In this document: in pieces, positions 33,750 through 43,011 of the stretch
How positions within the stretch are numbered: position 1 is the first letter of the stretch
Layout: every line of letters begins with the position of its first letter
DNA from: Terasakiella magnetica
GTDB lineage: Bacteria; Pseudomonadota; Alphaproteobacteria; Rhodospirillales; Magnetospirillaceae
Length of the DNA stretch: 64,000 nt
Direction of reading: 5' to 3'
Assembly: GCA_902729415.1 (NCBI GenBank)
Contig: CACVCF010000112.1
Location: 1 to 64,000, forward strand
Translations under genes and position numbers: made by a program
The notes under the pieces: model-generated
What the model saw: only the letters and a program-made list of their open reading frames with translations
What the model was told of the DNA's origin: nothing
Databases searched by the model: none

Positions 33750-36319
33750 GACGACACCTCGACGCTGATCGCACTTGGAATTTTCCGCTCCAATGGCAGG
33801 GTGAAGAAGAAGGTGGTTCCGACTCCCACCTTGGACTCGACGCAGATCTGCCCGCCCATCAGTTCGACCAGATGGCGCGCCAGGGTCAGCCCCAGACCGG
33901 TGCCGCTGTGGGAGCGGGTGAGGAAGGAATCCACCTGACGGAATTTTTCAAAGATGGCGGCCAGCATGGCTTCCGGGATACCGGGGCCGGTATCTTGCAC
34001 CTGGAACAGCACGACGGGATCTTGACGGATGATCTTGAGCCGGATCTCGCCCGATTGGGTGAATTTCACCGCGTTGCTGAGCAGGTTGTGGATGATCTGA
34101 CGCAGCCGCAGCGAATCTGCAGGCACGGTCTCGGGAATGTCTGCGGCGATTTCTGTGATGAAGGAGATATTCTTGGACGCGGCCATCGGCTGGTGCACGG
34201 CGGCGGCTTCGGTCACCAGGGCTGCCAGGGGGATCGGCTGGATGTTGAGCGTCATGGCCCCGGCTTCGATCTTGGCGATATCGAGGATCGAATTAACCAG
34301 CTCCAACAGATGACGGCTGCTTTTTTCAATGATATCAGCGTTTTCTCTGGTCTCGTCATCGGCGGCTTCGTCGCGGATCAGCTCGGAAAAGCCGATGATG
34401 CCGTTCAATGGGGTGCGCAGTTCATGGCTCATATTGGCCAGGAACTCGCTTTTCATGCGGCTGGCTTCTTCAGCTCGGGTTTTGGCGTCGTGAATGCGGA
34501 CAAAGGATTCTTGAACGTTGTCGGCCATGTCGTTGAATGAGCGCGCCATCTCCGCCATCTCGTCGGAGCCCTCGGCGGGCAGGCGGTAATCCAACTCCTC
34601 GTGGCGGAAGCGCTGGATGCCGGTCACCACGGCGGTGATGCGCTGGGTAAGCAGCGAGGCCATCCATACCGCGATGCCGATCACCACGCCGATCATCACC
34701 AGGGTCGAAAGGCTGAGTTGGCGGGCCATGCTGGCGACCTGATTGGAAATCAGGGTGATTACGCCGTCCAGGTTGGTCTGCAATTCCTTGTCGCGCTGGG
34801 CCAAAACCTGATCGCTCTGTTCCTTGGCGCGGGTGGCGGCGCTGTGGAAGTCTTCCACATTGGCGCCGATGGTCACAAAGCCGAAACCGCGTGGCGATTG
34901 GGCATAGGGGCCGGTGTAATAGGGGATGGTGGCGGCGGTGGTCAGTTTCCACAACCCGCTCCAGAAGATCTCGAACGAGCCAGATCCACCCTTGCTGGTC
35001 AGGTCCATCCAGCCGGTGCATTGTGGTGCATGGTTGAGATAGCGGCAGTCCAGGCCCAGCAGCCCGGCCTTGACCAGCTCGACCGCACCTTTCTTCTTCA
35101 GGGATTGGTCCTTGAAGGTGGGAGCGTCGGCCAGGAACTGGTCGATGGGCTTACCGCTTTGCTTCCACCCGGCATACAGTTCGGCATCAAGCCAGGGAAC
35201 AGCGGGCAGGCCGGTCTCGGGATCGTAGCCCGTCATGAAGTAGTGGCGCGGATGCACCACTGAACGGCCTTTGTAATCCCAGATGAAGGCGTAATTACCC
35301 GAAGCCGCGTCGGGAATGGGGGAATAACGGTCGGAGGTCGGCAGGATATGGTCGGTGAACTCCATCAGGTGGTCGTGGTTCATGGCCAGCGTGACCCAAC
35401 CGATCACCTGCTCGCCTCGGGTCACCGGCGTTGCCCAGCGCACCAGCCCCTGGAAGCGCTTGCCCACCGGGTTTTCTGTCCCGGCGAAGGCAGCCTTTTC
35501 CGGCTCGAAGGCGATGCCCTTGGCCATGGCGGTTTTGGGGGTGTAGGGGCCGATGATGGGCGAGGAGACATAGGCGCCGATCACATCGGAGACATAAATC
35601 TCGCCCGGCTTGAGATCCTTAAGCGCCCCGAAATAGGTTTCGGCCTTGATGAAGGTGTTTTCGGGCTTGGAGATGTCGCGCAGTTCGGACGGCATCACGG
35701 GGGCGGTCGTGACCTTGACACGCTCACGGCCGTCGAGGCCGATGAAGGTCATTTCCAGGAACAGCGGCTTGTCGGTGAACACGCCGCCTTCGATGGGGGG
35801 GCGGTAGTTGAAGTTCTTGCGGTTGTCCTCGATGCTGGCCTGCACCACCGGTGCATCGTAATGGGGGGTCGCCTCGGGACCGGGAACCCATTGGCTGCCG
35901 TCGGGGGTCACCACCCAGGGCTGATGCCGTTCGACGGGGCGCGAGCGTTTGGCCAGAAAGCGGCGGAAGGAATCCTCGCCGGGCTCGATCAGGGCGGCGG
36001 ATAAGATGTCGCGGTCACGGTCATAGAGAAAGGCGGCAACGGCGCGTGCGGTGTCGGTGGTCAGCCGCTCCAGGCTTTCCCTGGCGGCGTCGTCCAGTGC
36101 CTTGGTAGCGGCGCCGGTGGTGGTTCCCGCCACCATTTCCGCGGTCTCACGCATGTTCTTGGTCATGCCGACCACGTTTTCCGAGACCCGCTCGGCCAGC
36201 CAGACTTGCCCCTGCCAAGCAAATCCGGCCAGCACCAGCAGGGGGATAACCTTGATCACGACAAAAATGAGGATCAGCTTGGCGCGAATGCCGAGGCCGC
36301 GGGGGCTGTGCATGAACAA
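33746..36319 (-). CDS. Membrane sensor histidine kinase with large periplasmic domain
   Basis: This 857-residue kinase has a transmembrane helix at about 14-36, an unusually large periplasmic region (about 500 residues, Cache-like in parts, e.g. GNYAFIWDYKGRSVVHPRHYF), a second helix near 550-570, a HAMP domain, and a HisKA dimerisation domain with phospho-acceptor His632 in SHELRTPLNGIIGF. The ATPase domain has N, G1, F and G2 boxes (HNLLSNAVKFT, DTGPGIP, FEKFRQVD, GTGLGL). It heads a three-gene operon with a receiver and an exported Cache protein. The periplasmic domain contains several cysteines (LDCRYLNHAPQCTGW). The signal is unknown. Confidence 0.9.
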   Translation of the reverse strand: MFMHSPRGLGIRAKLILIFVVIKVIPLLVLAGFAWQGQVWLAERVSENVVGMTKNMRETAEMVAGTTTGAATKALDDAARESLERLTTDTARAVAAFLYDRDRDILSAALIEPGEDSFRRFLAKRSRPVERHQPWVVTPDGSQWVPGPEATPHYDAPVVQASIEDNRKNFNYRPPIEGGVFTDKPLFLEMTFIGLDGRERVKVTTAPVMPSELRDISKPENTFIKAETYFGALKDLKPGEIYVSDVIGAYVSSPIIGPYTPKTAMAKGIAFEPEKAAFAGTENPVGKRFQGLVRWATPVTRGEQVIGWVTLAMNHDHLMEFTDHILPTSDRYSPIPDAASGNYAFIWDYKGRSVVHPRHYFMTGYDPETGLPAVPWLDAELYAGWKQSGKPIDQFLADAPTFKDQSLKKKGAVELVKAGLLGLDCRYLNHAPQCTGWMDLTSKGGSGSFEIFWSGLWKLTTAATIPYYTGPYAQSPRGFGFVTIGANVEDFHSAATRAKEQSDQVLAQRDKELQTNLDGVITLISNQVASMARQLSLSTLVMIGVVIGIAVWMASLLTQRITAVVTGIQRFRHEELDYRLPAEGSDEMAEMARSFNDMADNVQESFVRIHDAKTRAEEASRMKSEFLANMSHELRTPLNGIIGFSELIRDEAADDETRENADIIEKSSRHLLELVNSILDIAKIEAGAMTLNIQPIPLAALVTEAAAVHQPMAASKNISFITEIAADIPETVPADSLRLRQIIHNLLSNAVKFTQSGEIRLKIIRQDPVVLFQVQDTGPGIPEAMLAAIFEKFRQVDSFLTRSHSGTGLGLTLARHLVELMGGQICVESKVGVGTTFFFTLPLERKIPSAISVEVSS

Positions 36320-36483
36320 ATCCCTCTACCCGGTGGAATCTTCCATCGGCAATGGCGTCATGGAAAGTCGCCCCCGACCTTCCTCCGTTTCAAAAGCCTG
36401 CCCGAACATGCCATTGAACTTTCGTCCACTATAATTCGGTTGAGAGGACAGGGGAACCCCCCGGATGCGATCGTTACTCTTGG

Positions 36484-36502
36484 CCGGGATTGAAAATCCC
36501 GG
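36484..36502. promoter_or_regulatory. Perfect dyad between the kinase operon and the paaX-like gene
   Basis: Arms CCGGGAT and ATCCCGG separated by TGAAA lie 74 bases before the chosen paaX-like start. It could be an operator or a small hairpin in a leader; nothing else in the 256-base gap stands out. Confidence 0.35.
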
Positions 36503-36575
36503 TTGCCCAATCGTGCGGCATCATTAGGATGTGCCCTGGCTGAGAACCGGTTTCACCTCTTTCGAGTATAACGGA

Positions 36576-37508
36576 ATGAACCGCCGAGTGGGCGATCTCG
36601 TATCACAGGTCCTGGAGCACCTTCGACCCAAAGCGAAGTCGCTGATCATCACCGTCTATGGCGACGCGATCCTTCATCATGGGGGAAGCGCTTGGCTGGG
36701 CAGCGTCATCAATCTGGTGGAACCCCTGGGCTTGAACGAGCGGATCGTGCGGACCTCGGTGTTCCGCCTGTCCAAGGAAGAGTGGCTGGCGTCGAGCCAG
36801 ATCGGGCGGCGCAGCTATTACCGCCTGACCGAACAGGGGCGGCGGCGGTTCGAAGCGGCCCATGCCCGCATCTATCACCATATCTCGCAGCCCTGGGATG
36901 GCCGCCTGACCCTGGCGATGACCGGTATTCCCGGTCTGGATGTCGAGCAGCGCGAGGCTTTGCGCCGCGATCTCGGCTGGCTCGGCTTTGGGCAATTGGC
37001 TGCGGGTACCATGCTTCATCCTTCGCCCGACATGGTGGCACTGCGTCAGGTTCTAGGCGATGCCGAGGTCGGTGACCGGGCGGTGGTGCTTAGCGCCCAG
37101 GCGGAAAGCTGGATCGCACCCGATGCCCTGCGCGACACCATCCATACCTGCTGGGATCTGGAGCGGCTGGCGGGGGATTATCAGGCATTTCTCGATGTCT
37201 TCCGCCCCTTGTGGCAGGCTTTGAGCGGCGCCGATGACCTGGACCCGCAATTGTGCTTCGTGGTCCGCACCCTGCTGATGCATGGCTATCGTCGGGCCTT
37301 GCTGCGCGACCCCATGCTGCCTGATGAATTGCTGCCCGCCAATTGGCCTGGCACGTCAGCCCGGCTTTTGTGCCGCAATCTGTATCGCCTTGTGCAGGCG
37401 GCGGCGGAAAACCATGTCATGGCCATGCTGGAAACCGCCGAGGGGCCGGTTCCCGAGGCCTATCCCAGCTATTACACCCGGTTCGGCGGCCTGCAAGCCG
37501 CCGACTGA
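36576..37508 (+). CDS. PaaX-family transcriptional repressor
   Basis: The 310-residue protein matches PaaX, the phenylacetyl-CoA-responsive repressor of phenylacetate degradation. It has the N-terminal winged helix (SLIITVYGDAILHHGGSAWLG and RTSVFRLSKEEWLASSQIGRRSYYRLT), the central PaaX domain (PWDGRLTLAMTGIP, LRRDLGWLGFGQLAAGTMLHP) and the C-terminal domain with RTLLMHGYRRALLRDPMLPDELLPANWPG. It lies just before padBCD, so it likely controls these genes in response to phenylacetyl-CoA. The start could also be GTG 36531, adding 15 residues. Confidence 0.88.
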   Translation: MNRRVGDLVSQVLEHLRPKAKSLIITVYGDAILHHGGSAWLGSVINLVEPLGLNERIVRTSVFRLSKEEWLASSQIGRRSYYRLTEQGRRRFEAAHARIYHHISQPWDGRLTLAMTGIPGLDVEQREALRRDLGWLGFGQLAAGTMLHPSPDMVALRQVLGDAEVGDRAVVLSAQAESWIAPDALRDTIHTCWDLERLAGDYQAFLDVFRPLWQALSGADDLDPQLCFVVRTLLMHGYRRALLRDPMLPDELLPANWPGTSARLLCRNLYRLVQAAAENHVMAMLETAEGPVPEAYPSYYTRFGGLQAAD

Positions 37509-37544
37509 TCCCTTTTTCCTGATCCATTCCCTGTTCTGAATCGG

Positions 37545-37556
37545 CATGACGTCATG
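37545..37556. promoter_or_regulatory. Perfect 12-bp palindrome upstream of padB
   Basis: CATGACGTCATG reads identically on both strands and sits 37 bases after the paaX-like stop and about 75 bases upstream of the best padB promoter. It is a candidate operator; PaaX binding is not shown. Confidence 0.35.
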
Positions 37557-37590
37557 GGCATGCGGTGCCACGCCGTCTATGGCCAAGGGC

Positions 37591-37648
37591 TGTATTTGTG
37601 CAAAATGATACAAAAAATTTGACTCTGCGTAAAAAACAGCACTAAAAA
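37591..37648 (+). promoter_or_regulatory. Probable padB promoter with an adjoining dyad
   Basis: A TTGACT hexamer (37619-37624) and TAAAAA (37643-37648) are 18 bp apart and resemble a sigma-70 promoter, in the most AT-rich part of this gap. Just upstream is the dyad TGTAT-N12-ATACA (37591-37612). padB starts 85 bases downstream. Confidence 0.4.
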
Positions 37649-37732
37649 CATAAATACACATGAGGCCGAACGGCCCGTTGGTTTCCCTGGGGAGGCACGC
37701 CGCCGATGCGGCGCCAGGAAGGAAAGTCGAAC

Positions 37733-40486
37733 ATGGCATCCGCGACCACGACCGAGTCCAGATCGGTTCCAACCTATTGTTATAACTGCGTTTCCGGCCC
37801 AGATCTGCTGACGGTGACGGTGGAGGATGGCGTCGCCACCGCCGTGGCACCCAACCATGCCGGCGCCGGGATTCATCCCGCCCATGGCCGTCCCTGCGTC
37901 AAGGCCTATGGTCTGGTGCAAAAGACCTATAATCCCCATCGCATCCTGACCCCCATGAAGCGGACCAATCCCCGAAAGGGGCGCGATGAGGATCCGGGCT
38001 TTGTCGCCATTTCGTGGGACGAAGCCCTCGACGCCGTCGCCGCCAAGCTCAACGACATTCAGGTCCGGGGAAAGCTCAATGATCAGGGCATGCCCCGCGT
38101 CGCCGCCACTTTCGGCCATGGCGGCACCCCCGCCAGCTATATGGGGACGTTCCCGGCGTTTCTGGCGTCGTGGGGGCCGATCGATTTCAGCTTCGGCTCG
38201 GGCCAGGGCGTCAAATGCGTTCACTCCGAGCATCTTTATGGCGAGTACTGGCACCGCGCCTTTACCGTCTGCGCCGATACCGTCCATACCAATTTCGTGG
38301 TGTCGTTCGGCACCAATGTGGAAGTGTCGGGCGGTCCCTGTGCCGTCCGCCGCCACGCCGACGCCCGCATCCGCGGTGCCAAGCGGGTGCAGATCGAGCC
38401 GCATCTGTCGCCCACCGGCGCCTGTTCGGCGGAATGGGTGCCGATCAAACCCAAGACCGATCCCGCCTTCATGTTCGCCATGCTGCATGTGATGCTGCAT
38501 GAAGCATCGCGTCAGTCCCTGGATCTCGACTTTTTGCGCGACCGTACTGCCTCCCCTTATCTGATCGCCCCCGACGGCTACTATCTGCGCGACCCCGAGA
38601 CTGCCAAGCCGCTGGTGTGGGATTCGGTCAGCGGCGGCCCGGTGCCGTTTGATGCCGTGGGCGCGGTGCCGTTGCTGGAGGGGGGCGTCACCGTGGCCGC
38701 CGCCGTCAGTCATGGCCCCGATGGCGAGGTCACCCGCCATGAGGCTGTTGCCGCCACGACCGCCTTCACCGCTCTGATCGAGGGCATGCGGGGCTATAGC
38801 CCTGACTGGGCTGCCGATATCTGCGACGTGCCCGCCGCCACCATCCGGCGGGTGGCGCTGGAATTCCTGGACAACGCCTGTGTCGGCCAGACCATGGAGA
38901 TCGACGGCAAGGTTCTGCCGTTCCGCCCCGTCGCCATCACCCTGGGCAAGACCGTCAATAACGGCTGGGGCGCTTACGAGTGCTGCTGGGCCAGGACGGT
39001 GCTGGCAACTTTGGTGGGGGCGCTGGAGGTGCCGGGCGGCACTCTGGGCACCACCGTCCGCCTCAACCGTCCACACGACAATCGTCTGGCCAGCGTCAAG
39101 CCCGGCGAGGATGGCTTTATGACCGCCTCCATGAACGCCACCGGCAAGGGCAAGTGGGCGGACAAGCCCAAAGGCCGCAACGCCCACACCACGCTTATTC
39201 CCATCGTCGGCGATTCCTCGTGGGCGCAGGCCTTGGGGCCGACCCATCTGGCCTGGATGTTCCTGAAGGAGGCCCCCGGCGAGTGGGCCGAGCCCGAACC
39301 GCCCGACATCTGGTTCGCCTACCGCACCAATCCGGCTATCTCGTTCTGGGACACCGACCAGATGGCGGCCAATATGGCCAAGATGCCGTTCATCGTGGCT
39401 TTCGCCTATACCATGGACGAAACCAACCATATGGCCGACATCTTGCTGCCCGAGGCCACCGACCTGGAAAGCACCCAGTTGATCCGGGTGGGTGGCACCA
39501 AGTTCGTCGAGCAGCATTGGGATCATCAGGGCTTCGTGCTGCGCCAGAAGGTGGTCGAGCCCGAGGGCGAGGCCCGCGATTTCACCTGGATCACCACCGA
39601 GCTGTGCCGCCGCACCGGGCTGCTGGAGAAGTACAATACCGCCATCAACCGTGGCGTCGCCCTGGTGCCGCTGAAGGGCGAGGGGTTCGATTTCACCCTG
39701 GCGCCCGATCAGGTGCATGGGGTGGACGAGATCTGGGATGCGGTGTGCAAGGCCGCCACCGCCGGGGTGACCGGCGGCGAGACTGTCCGGGATCTGGAGT
39801 GGATGAAGCAGAACGGCTTTTTCGTGGTGCCGTTCACCCGCAACGACTGGTACCTGACCCCGACCATGGTGGAAAAGGGACTGCGCTACGAACTGCCCTA
39901 TCAGGAACGCCTGATGCGGGTGGGCGAAGAGCTGCGCCGCCGCCTGCATGAACAGGGCATCCACTGGTGGGACAGCCAGTTGGAGGAATATCAGGGCATT
40001 CCCCATTGGCACGACGTTCCCGGCCGCTGGGTCCGCGCCGTCGAGGCGGCAGGCGCCAAGGCCGAGGACTTCCCCTTCTGGGGCATCACCACCAAGACCA
40101 TGCCCTACACCACCGGCAACAATGCCGGTATCCCGCTGATGCACGAAGTGGCGCAGAACCTGCGCGGCCATGGCAGCGTGGTGATCAACGCCAAGACCGC
40201 CCACACGCTGGGCATCGCTCAAGGTGACTGGGTCGAGGTCAGCTCGGTGGTGGGCACCACTCGGGGGCGGGCGGCGCTGGTCCAGGGCTGCCGCCCCGAC
40301 ACCGTGGTCATTCCCGGGCAGTTCCAGCACTGGAAAACCCCGTTTGCCAAGGAGTTGAACTTTCCGTCGCTGAATTCGGTATCGCAGATGTCGCTGGAAC
40401 TGACCGACGCCACCGGCTCGGGTGCCGATGTGGTGCGGGTGGCGTTACGCCGGGTGGATTCACCCCACCGGGGAGATGAAGCATGA
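37733..40486 (+). CDS. padB: Molybdopterin oxidoreductase, probable phenylacetyl-CoA:acceptor oxidoreductase large subunit
   Basis: This 917-residue protein belongs to the DMSO-reductase family of Mo-bis(pyranopterin) enzymes. It most resembles PadB of anaerobic phenylacetate degraders, which oxidises phenylacetyl-CoA to phenylglyoxylate. The N-terminal cluster motif is atypical: Cys16, Cys19 and Cys55 are present but the usual third cysteine is Pro23. No Tat signal is seen, so the active site faces the cytoplasm, as expected for a CoA thioester substrate. It is followed by FeS and membrane subunits with ATGA overlaps and preceded by a PaaX-type gene. Other members of this subfamily (e.g. S or As respiratory reductases) are exported, which argues against them. 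Confidence 0.7.
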   Translation: MASATTTESRSVPTYCYNCVSGPDLLTVTVEDGVATAVAPNHAGAGIHPAHGRPCVKAYGLVQKTYNPHRILTPMKRTNPRKGRDEDPGFVAISWDEALDAVAAKLNDIQVRGKLNDQGMPRVAATFGHGGTPASYMGTFPAFLASWGPIDFSFGSGQGVKCVHSEHLYGEYWHRAFTVCADTVHTNFVVSFGTNVEVSGGPCAVRRHADARIRGAKRVQIEPHLSPTGACSAEWVPIKPKTDPAFMFAMLHVMLHEASRQSLDLDFLRDRTASPYLIAPDGYYLRDPETAKPLVWDSVSGGPVPFDAVGAVPLLEGGVTVAAAVSHGPDGEVTRHEAVAATTAFTALIEGMRGYSPDWAADICDVPAATIRRVALEFLDNACVGQTMEIDGKVLPFRPVAITLGKTVNNGWGAYECCWARTVLATLVGALEVPGGTLGTTVRLNRPHDNRLASVKPGEDGFMTASMNATGKGKWADKPKGRNAHTTLIPIVGDSSWAQALGPTHLAWMFLKEAPGEWAEPEPPDIWFAYRTNPAISFWDTDQMAANMAKMPFIVAFAYTMDETNHMADILLPEATDLESTQLIRVGGTKFVEQHWDHQGFVLRQKVVEPEGEARDFTWITTELCRRTGLLEKYNTAINRGVALVPLKGEGFDFTLAPDQVHGVDEIWDAVCKAATAGVTGGETVRDLEWMKQNGFFVVPFTRNDWYLTPTMVEKGLRYELPYQERLMRVGEELRRRLHEQGIHWWDSQLEEYQGIPHWHDVPGRWVRAVEAAGAKAEDFPFWGITTKTMPYTTGNNAGIPLMHEVAQNLRGHGSVVINAKTAHTLGIAQGDWVEVSSVVGTTRGRAALVQGCRPDTVVIPGQFQHWKTPFAKELNFPSLNSVSQMSLELTDATGSGADVVRVALRRVDSPHRGDEA

Positions 40487-41136
40487 CCCGCTACGTCATG
40501 GTGGCTGATCTGCGCCGTTGCGTCGGCTGCCAGACTTGTACTGCGGCCTGCAAGGAGACCAACGCCACCCCGCCGGGCGTGCAGTGGCGCCGCGTCCTCG
40601 ATATGGAAGCGGGGGAATATCCCGATGTGCGGCGGGTATTCGTGCCCACCGGCTGTCAGCATTGCGACCAGCCGCCATGCATGGAGGTCTGTCCCTCCAC
40701 CGCTACCAAGAAACGCGCCGACGGCATCGTCACCATCGATTATGACCTGTGCATAGGCTGCGCCTATTGCGCTATCTCGTGCCCCTACGAGGCCCGCTAC
40801 AAGGTCGATGCCGCCGAGTTCGCCTATGGCGCGGCCCCCATCGGCAGCGAGCGCGCCCGGCTGGCCGAACAAAAGATCGGTGTCGCCACCAAGTGCACCT
40901 TCTGCGTCGGCCGGATCGATGCGGGCATCAAGGCGGGCAAGGTGCCGGGCATTGATCCCGAAGCCACGCCGGCTTGCGTCAATTCCTGCCTGTCGGGGGC
41001 GCTGCGCTTTGGCGATGCCGATGATCCCCGGCATCCGGTATCGCGCCTGATCGCCGAAAACAAATGGTTCCGCATGCACGAGGACGAGGGCACCGGACCG
41101 GGATTCTATTACCTGTGGGACGGAGAAGCGCCATGA
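40483..41136 (+). CDS. padC: Four-cluster ferredoxin subunit of the Mo oxidoreductase
   Basis: This 217-residue protein has four cysteine groups for 4Fe-4S clusters, as in NrfC/DmsB: CVGCQTCTAAC near residue 13, CDQPPCMEVCP near 64, CIGCAYCAISCP near 87, and CTFC with CVNSC near 140-170. It would move electrons from the PadB-like subunit to the membrane subunit and then to quinone. Its start overlaps the padB stop (ATGA) and its stop overlaps the start of the membrane subunit gene. Confidence 0.8.
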   Translation: MTRYVMVADLRRCVGCQTCTAACKETNATPPGVQWRRVLDMEAGEYPDVRRVFVPTGCQHCDQPPCMEVCPSTATKKRADGIVTIDYDLCIGCAYCAISCPYEARYKVDAAEFAYGAAPIGSERARLAEQKIGVATKCTFCVGRIDAGIKAGKVPGIDPEATPACVNSCLSGALRFGDADDPRHPVSRLIAENKWFRMHEDEGTGPGFYYLWDGEAP

Positions 41137-41977
41137 AGCAGATGATTACCGCCCGGCGGCAGAAAAGCTGGGATCTGCGGGCCGCCGCCAACTTCATCGG
41201 CGGCGGCACCGGCACCGGTCTCATCGTGATGTCCGTGGCGGCGGGCTTTTTCGGGGCCGATACCGCCGTATCCCTGGCGGTCGGGGCCGGTTTCGTCATG
41301 GCGGGCCTGTCCATGGTCTGGCTGGAGATCGGCAAGCCCTGGCGGGCGCTCAACGTCTTTTTCCACCCCCAGACCTCGTGGATGACGCGCGAAGGCATCG
41401 TCGCCGGTCCGCTGGTGGCGGCGGTGGCGGGCTGCGTTCTCGTGCCGCTGCCGGGATTGCCGCTGGCGGCGGCGATCCTCGCCGCAGGCTTCTTGTTCTG
41501 TCAGGCCCGGATCTTGAAGGCGTCGCGGGGTATTCCTGCCTGGAAACAACCCGCGCTGCTGCCCTTCATCCTGGTTACCGGCTGGGCCGAAGGGGCGGCC
41601 ATGCTGGTGCTGCTGGGCGAGGCTTCGCCCTTGGCCTTTGGTGTCGGGCTGGCGGCTGGGCTGGCGCGGGCGGTGGTGTGGCGGGCAGTTTAATCCGCGA
41701 CGGCGCCCCCCAGGCCAGTCTGGATGCCTTCGACGCCCCCCTGGGACGCGGCTTTCACGTGGCACAGCTGGCGGCGCTGCCGCTTTGGATCGCGGCCCTG
41801 GCCGGGCTGCCGCTGGCCGGGCTTTTAGCCGGGTTGCTGGCGGTTGGGGCCGGTTGGGGCCTCAAGGCACTGCTGATCACCCGTGCTGCCTTTACCCGAG
41901 GCGCGGCCATTTCCCATGCCCCGGTGCGGGGGCGGGGGATCGGCCTGCCCATCGAAGCGCTGCACCGGCGGGTGTGA
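41133..41977 (+). pseudogene. padD: Membrane anchor subunit of the Mo oxidoreductase, frameshifted
   Basis: The first frame encodes 186 residues with about six membrane helices and stops at 41691-41693 (LARAVVWRAV then TAA). The frame one base back continues without a stop to 41977 and adds LIRDGAPQASLDAF and two more strong helices, ending in PIEALHRRV. Together they make the usual eight-helix quinone-linked anchor of about 281 residues seen with such enzymes. Adding one base near 41685-41690 restores the full frame. This may be a true mutation or a sequencing error; if real, the enzyme would lack its last two helices. Confidence 0.7.
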
Positions 41978-42010
41978 CATCCGCCGACCTGTCTGCAAGG
42001 AGGACGAACT

Positions 42011-42907
42011 ATGGCGAAAACCGTGGTCGAAGGGACATCATTTGTCGCTGCCATCCGGGTGGATCGCTCGGTGGTGGCCGAGGAAATCTGTTCAGTGATC
42101 CGCGAGGATACCCTGACCATCGCCGTCGAGACGGTGGGCTCCTACACCTTGATGTGGACCCCCACCGGCGGCGGCTCCGCACCCATGGCCTTCACCAACA
42201 ATGACGGGGTGCTGGGCGAGGGTGATTTATCCGAGGCCCTGTGCGTGGCGGTGGGCTTTTTGTTCACCGAGGGGATTATCGACGGCTTGGCCGATCTCAA
42301 GGCCATCGCCTTTTGCCCCGATGATCCCAAAGTGGTGGCGGTACATCTCGACGACCCCAGCCGGACGCGGGTGCGGCGGCGCGACGTGGTGATGAACAGT
42401 TCGTGCGGGGTATGCGGCGAGGGCGGACGGATCGAGGATCTGCTGGAGACCTTGCCCCAGGTCGGAACCGGCCTGTCGGTGGCCGCCACTGATCTGCGCC
42501 GCCTGATGGATGAAATGCGCGGGCGCCAGACCGTATTCGAGGCCACCGGCGGTGCCCATGCGGCGGCGGTATTCGATGCTGGTGGGCGCATGGTCGCCAT
42601 GGCCGAGGATTTGGGCCGCCACAACGCCCTTGATAAGGTGATCGGCCGCTGCCTGCTGTCGGGAATCGATACCGGGGCCTGCGGCGTGCTGCTGTCGTCG
42701 CGCCTCAGCCTGGAAATGGTGACAAAGGCCATCCGCGCCCGTTTTCAGGTGGTGGCGGCGGTCTCGGCCCCCACCTCGCTGGCGGTGGAGGTGGCCGAAC
42801 GCAAAGGAGTCAGCCTGTGCGGCTTCATCCGGGACGACCGCTGCACCGTCTATGCCCATCCCGGCCGGGTGGCCGAATTGAAGGCCGGGACGACCTGGAT
42901 GAACTGA
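42011..42907 (+). CDS. fdhD: FdhD-family sulfur carrier for Mo-enzyme maturation
   Basis: FdhD (298 residues here) transfers sulfur from a cysteine desulfurase to the Mo-bis-PGD cofactor before insertion into enzymes of the formate dehydrogenase/DMSO reductase group. The key motif is present as Cys132-G-V-Cys135 in NSSCGVCGEGG, along with EDLGRHNALDKVIG and LSSRLSLEMVTKA. No formate dehydrogenase gene is nearby. Its place 33 bases after padBCD suggests it matures the PadB-like enzyme. Confidence 0.9.
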   Translation: MAKTVVEGTSFVAAIRVDRSVVAEEICSVIREDTLTIAVETVGSYTLMWTPTGGGSAPMAFTNNDGVLGEGDLSEALCVAVGFLFTEGIIDGLADLKAIAFCPDDPKVVAVHLDDPSRTRVRRRDVVMNSSCGVCGEGGRIEDLLETLPQVGTGLSVAATDLRRLMDEMRGRQTVFEATGGAHAAAVFDAGGRMVAMAEDLGRHNALDKVIGRCLLSGIDTGACGVLLSSRLSLEMVTKAIRARFQVVAAVSAPTSLAVEVAERKGVSLCGFIRDDRCTVYAHPGRVAELKAGTTWMN

Positions 42908-42938
42908 TACCGGTGTGAGTTTATTCTTGCCTCAACAG

Positions 42939-42961
42939 GATTGTTTACCGGGTAAACAATC
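42939..42961. promoter_or_regulatory. MarR operator 1
   Basis: Perfect 11-bp arms GATTGTTTACC and GGTAAACAATC flank a single central G. This size and symmetry fit a MarR-family operator. It is centred about 62 bases before the marR start. Confidence 0.75.
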
Positions 42962-42973
42962 ATGTTGCTAAAT

Positions 42974-42992
42974 TTGTTTGCCTGGTCAACAA
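42974..42992. promoter_or_regulatory. MarR operator 2
   Basis: Arms TTGTTTGCC and GGTCAACAA around a central T form an imperfect copy of operator 1 (7 of 9 paired). The two centres are 33 bp apart, three helical turns, so both dimers would sit on the same face of DNA. Confidence 0.65.
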
Positions 42993-43011
42993 TGTCCTCA
43001 TTCGGAACGGA

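Noticed and set aside
37577..40330. 917-codon minus-strand open frame opposite padB
   Set aside because: It begins and ends within padB and its flanks and lacks any domain or ribosome site.
37733..41977. Tetrathionate, polysulfide or arsenate respiratory reductase
   Set aside because: No Tat signal on the large subunit and a PaaX-type regulator upstream favour a cytoplasmic CoA-thioester enzyme.
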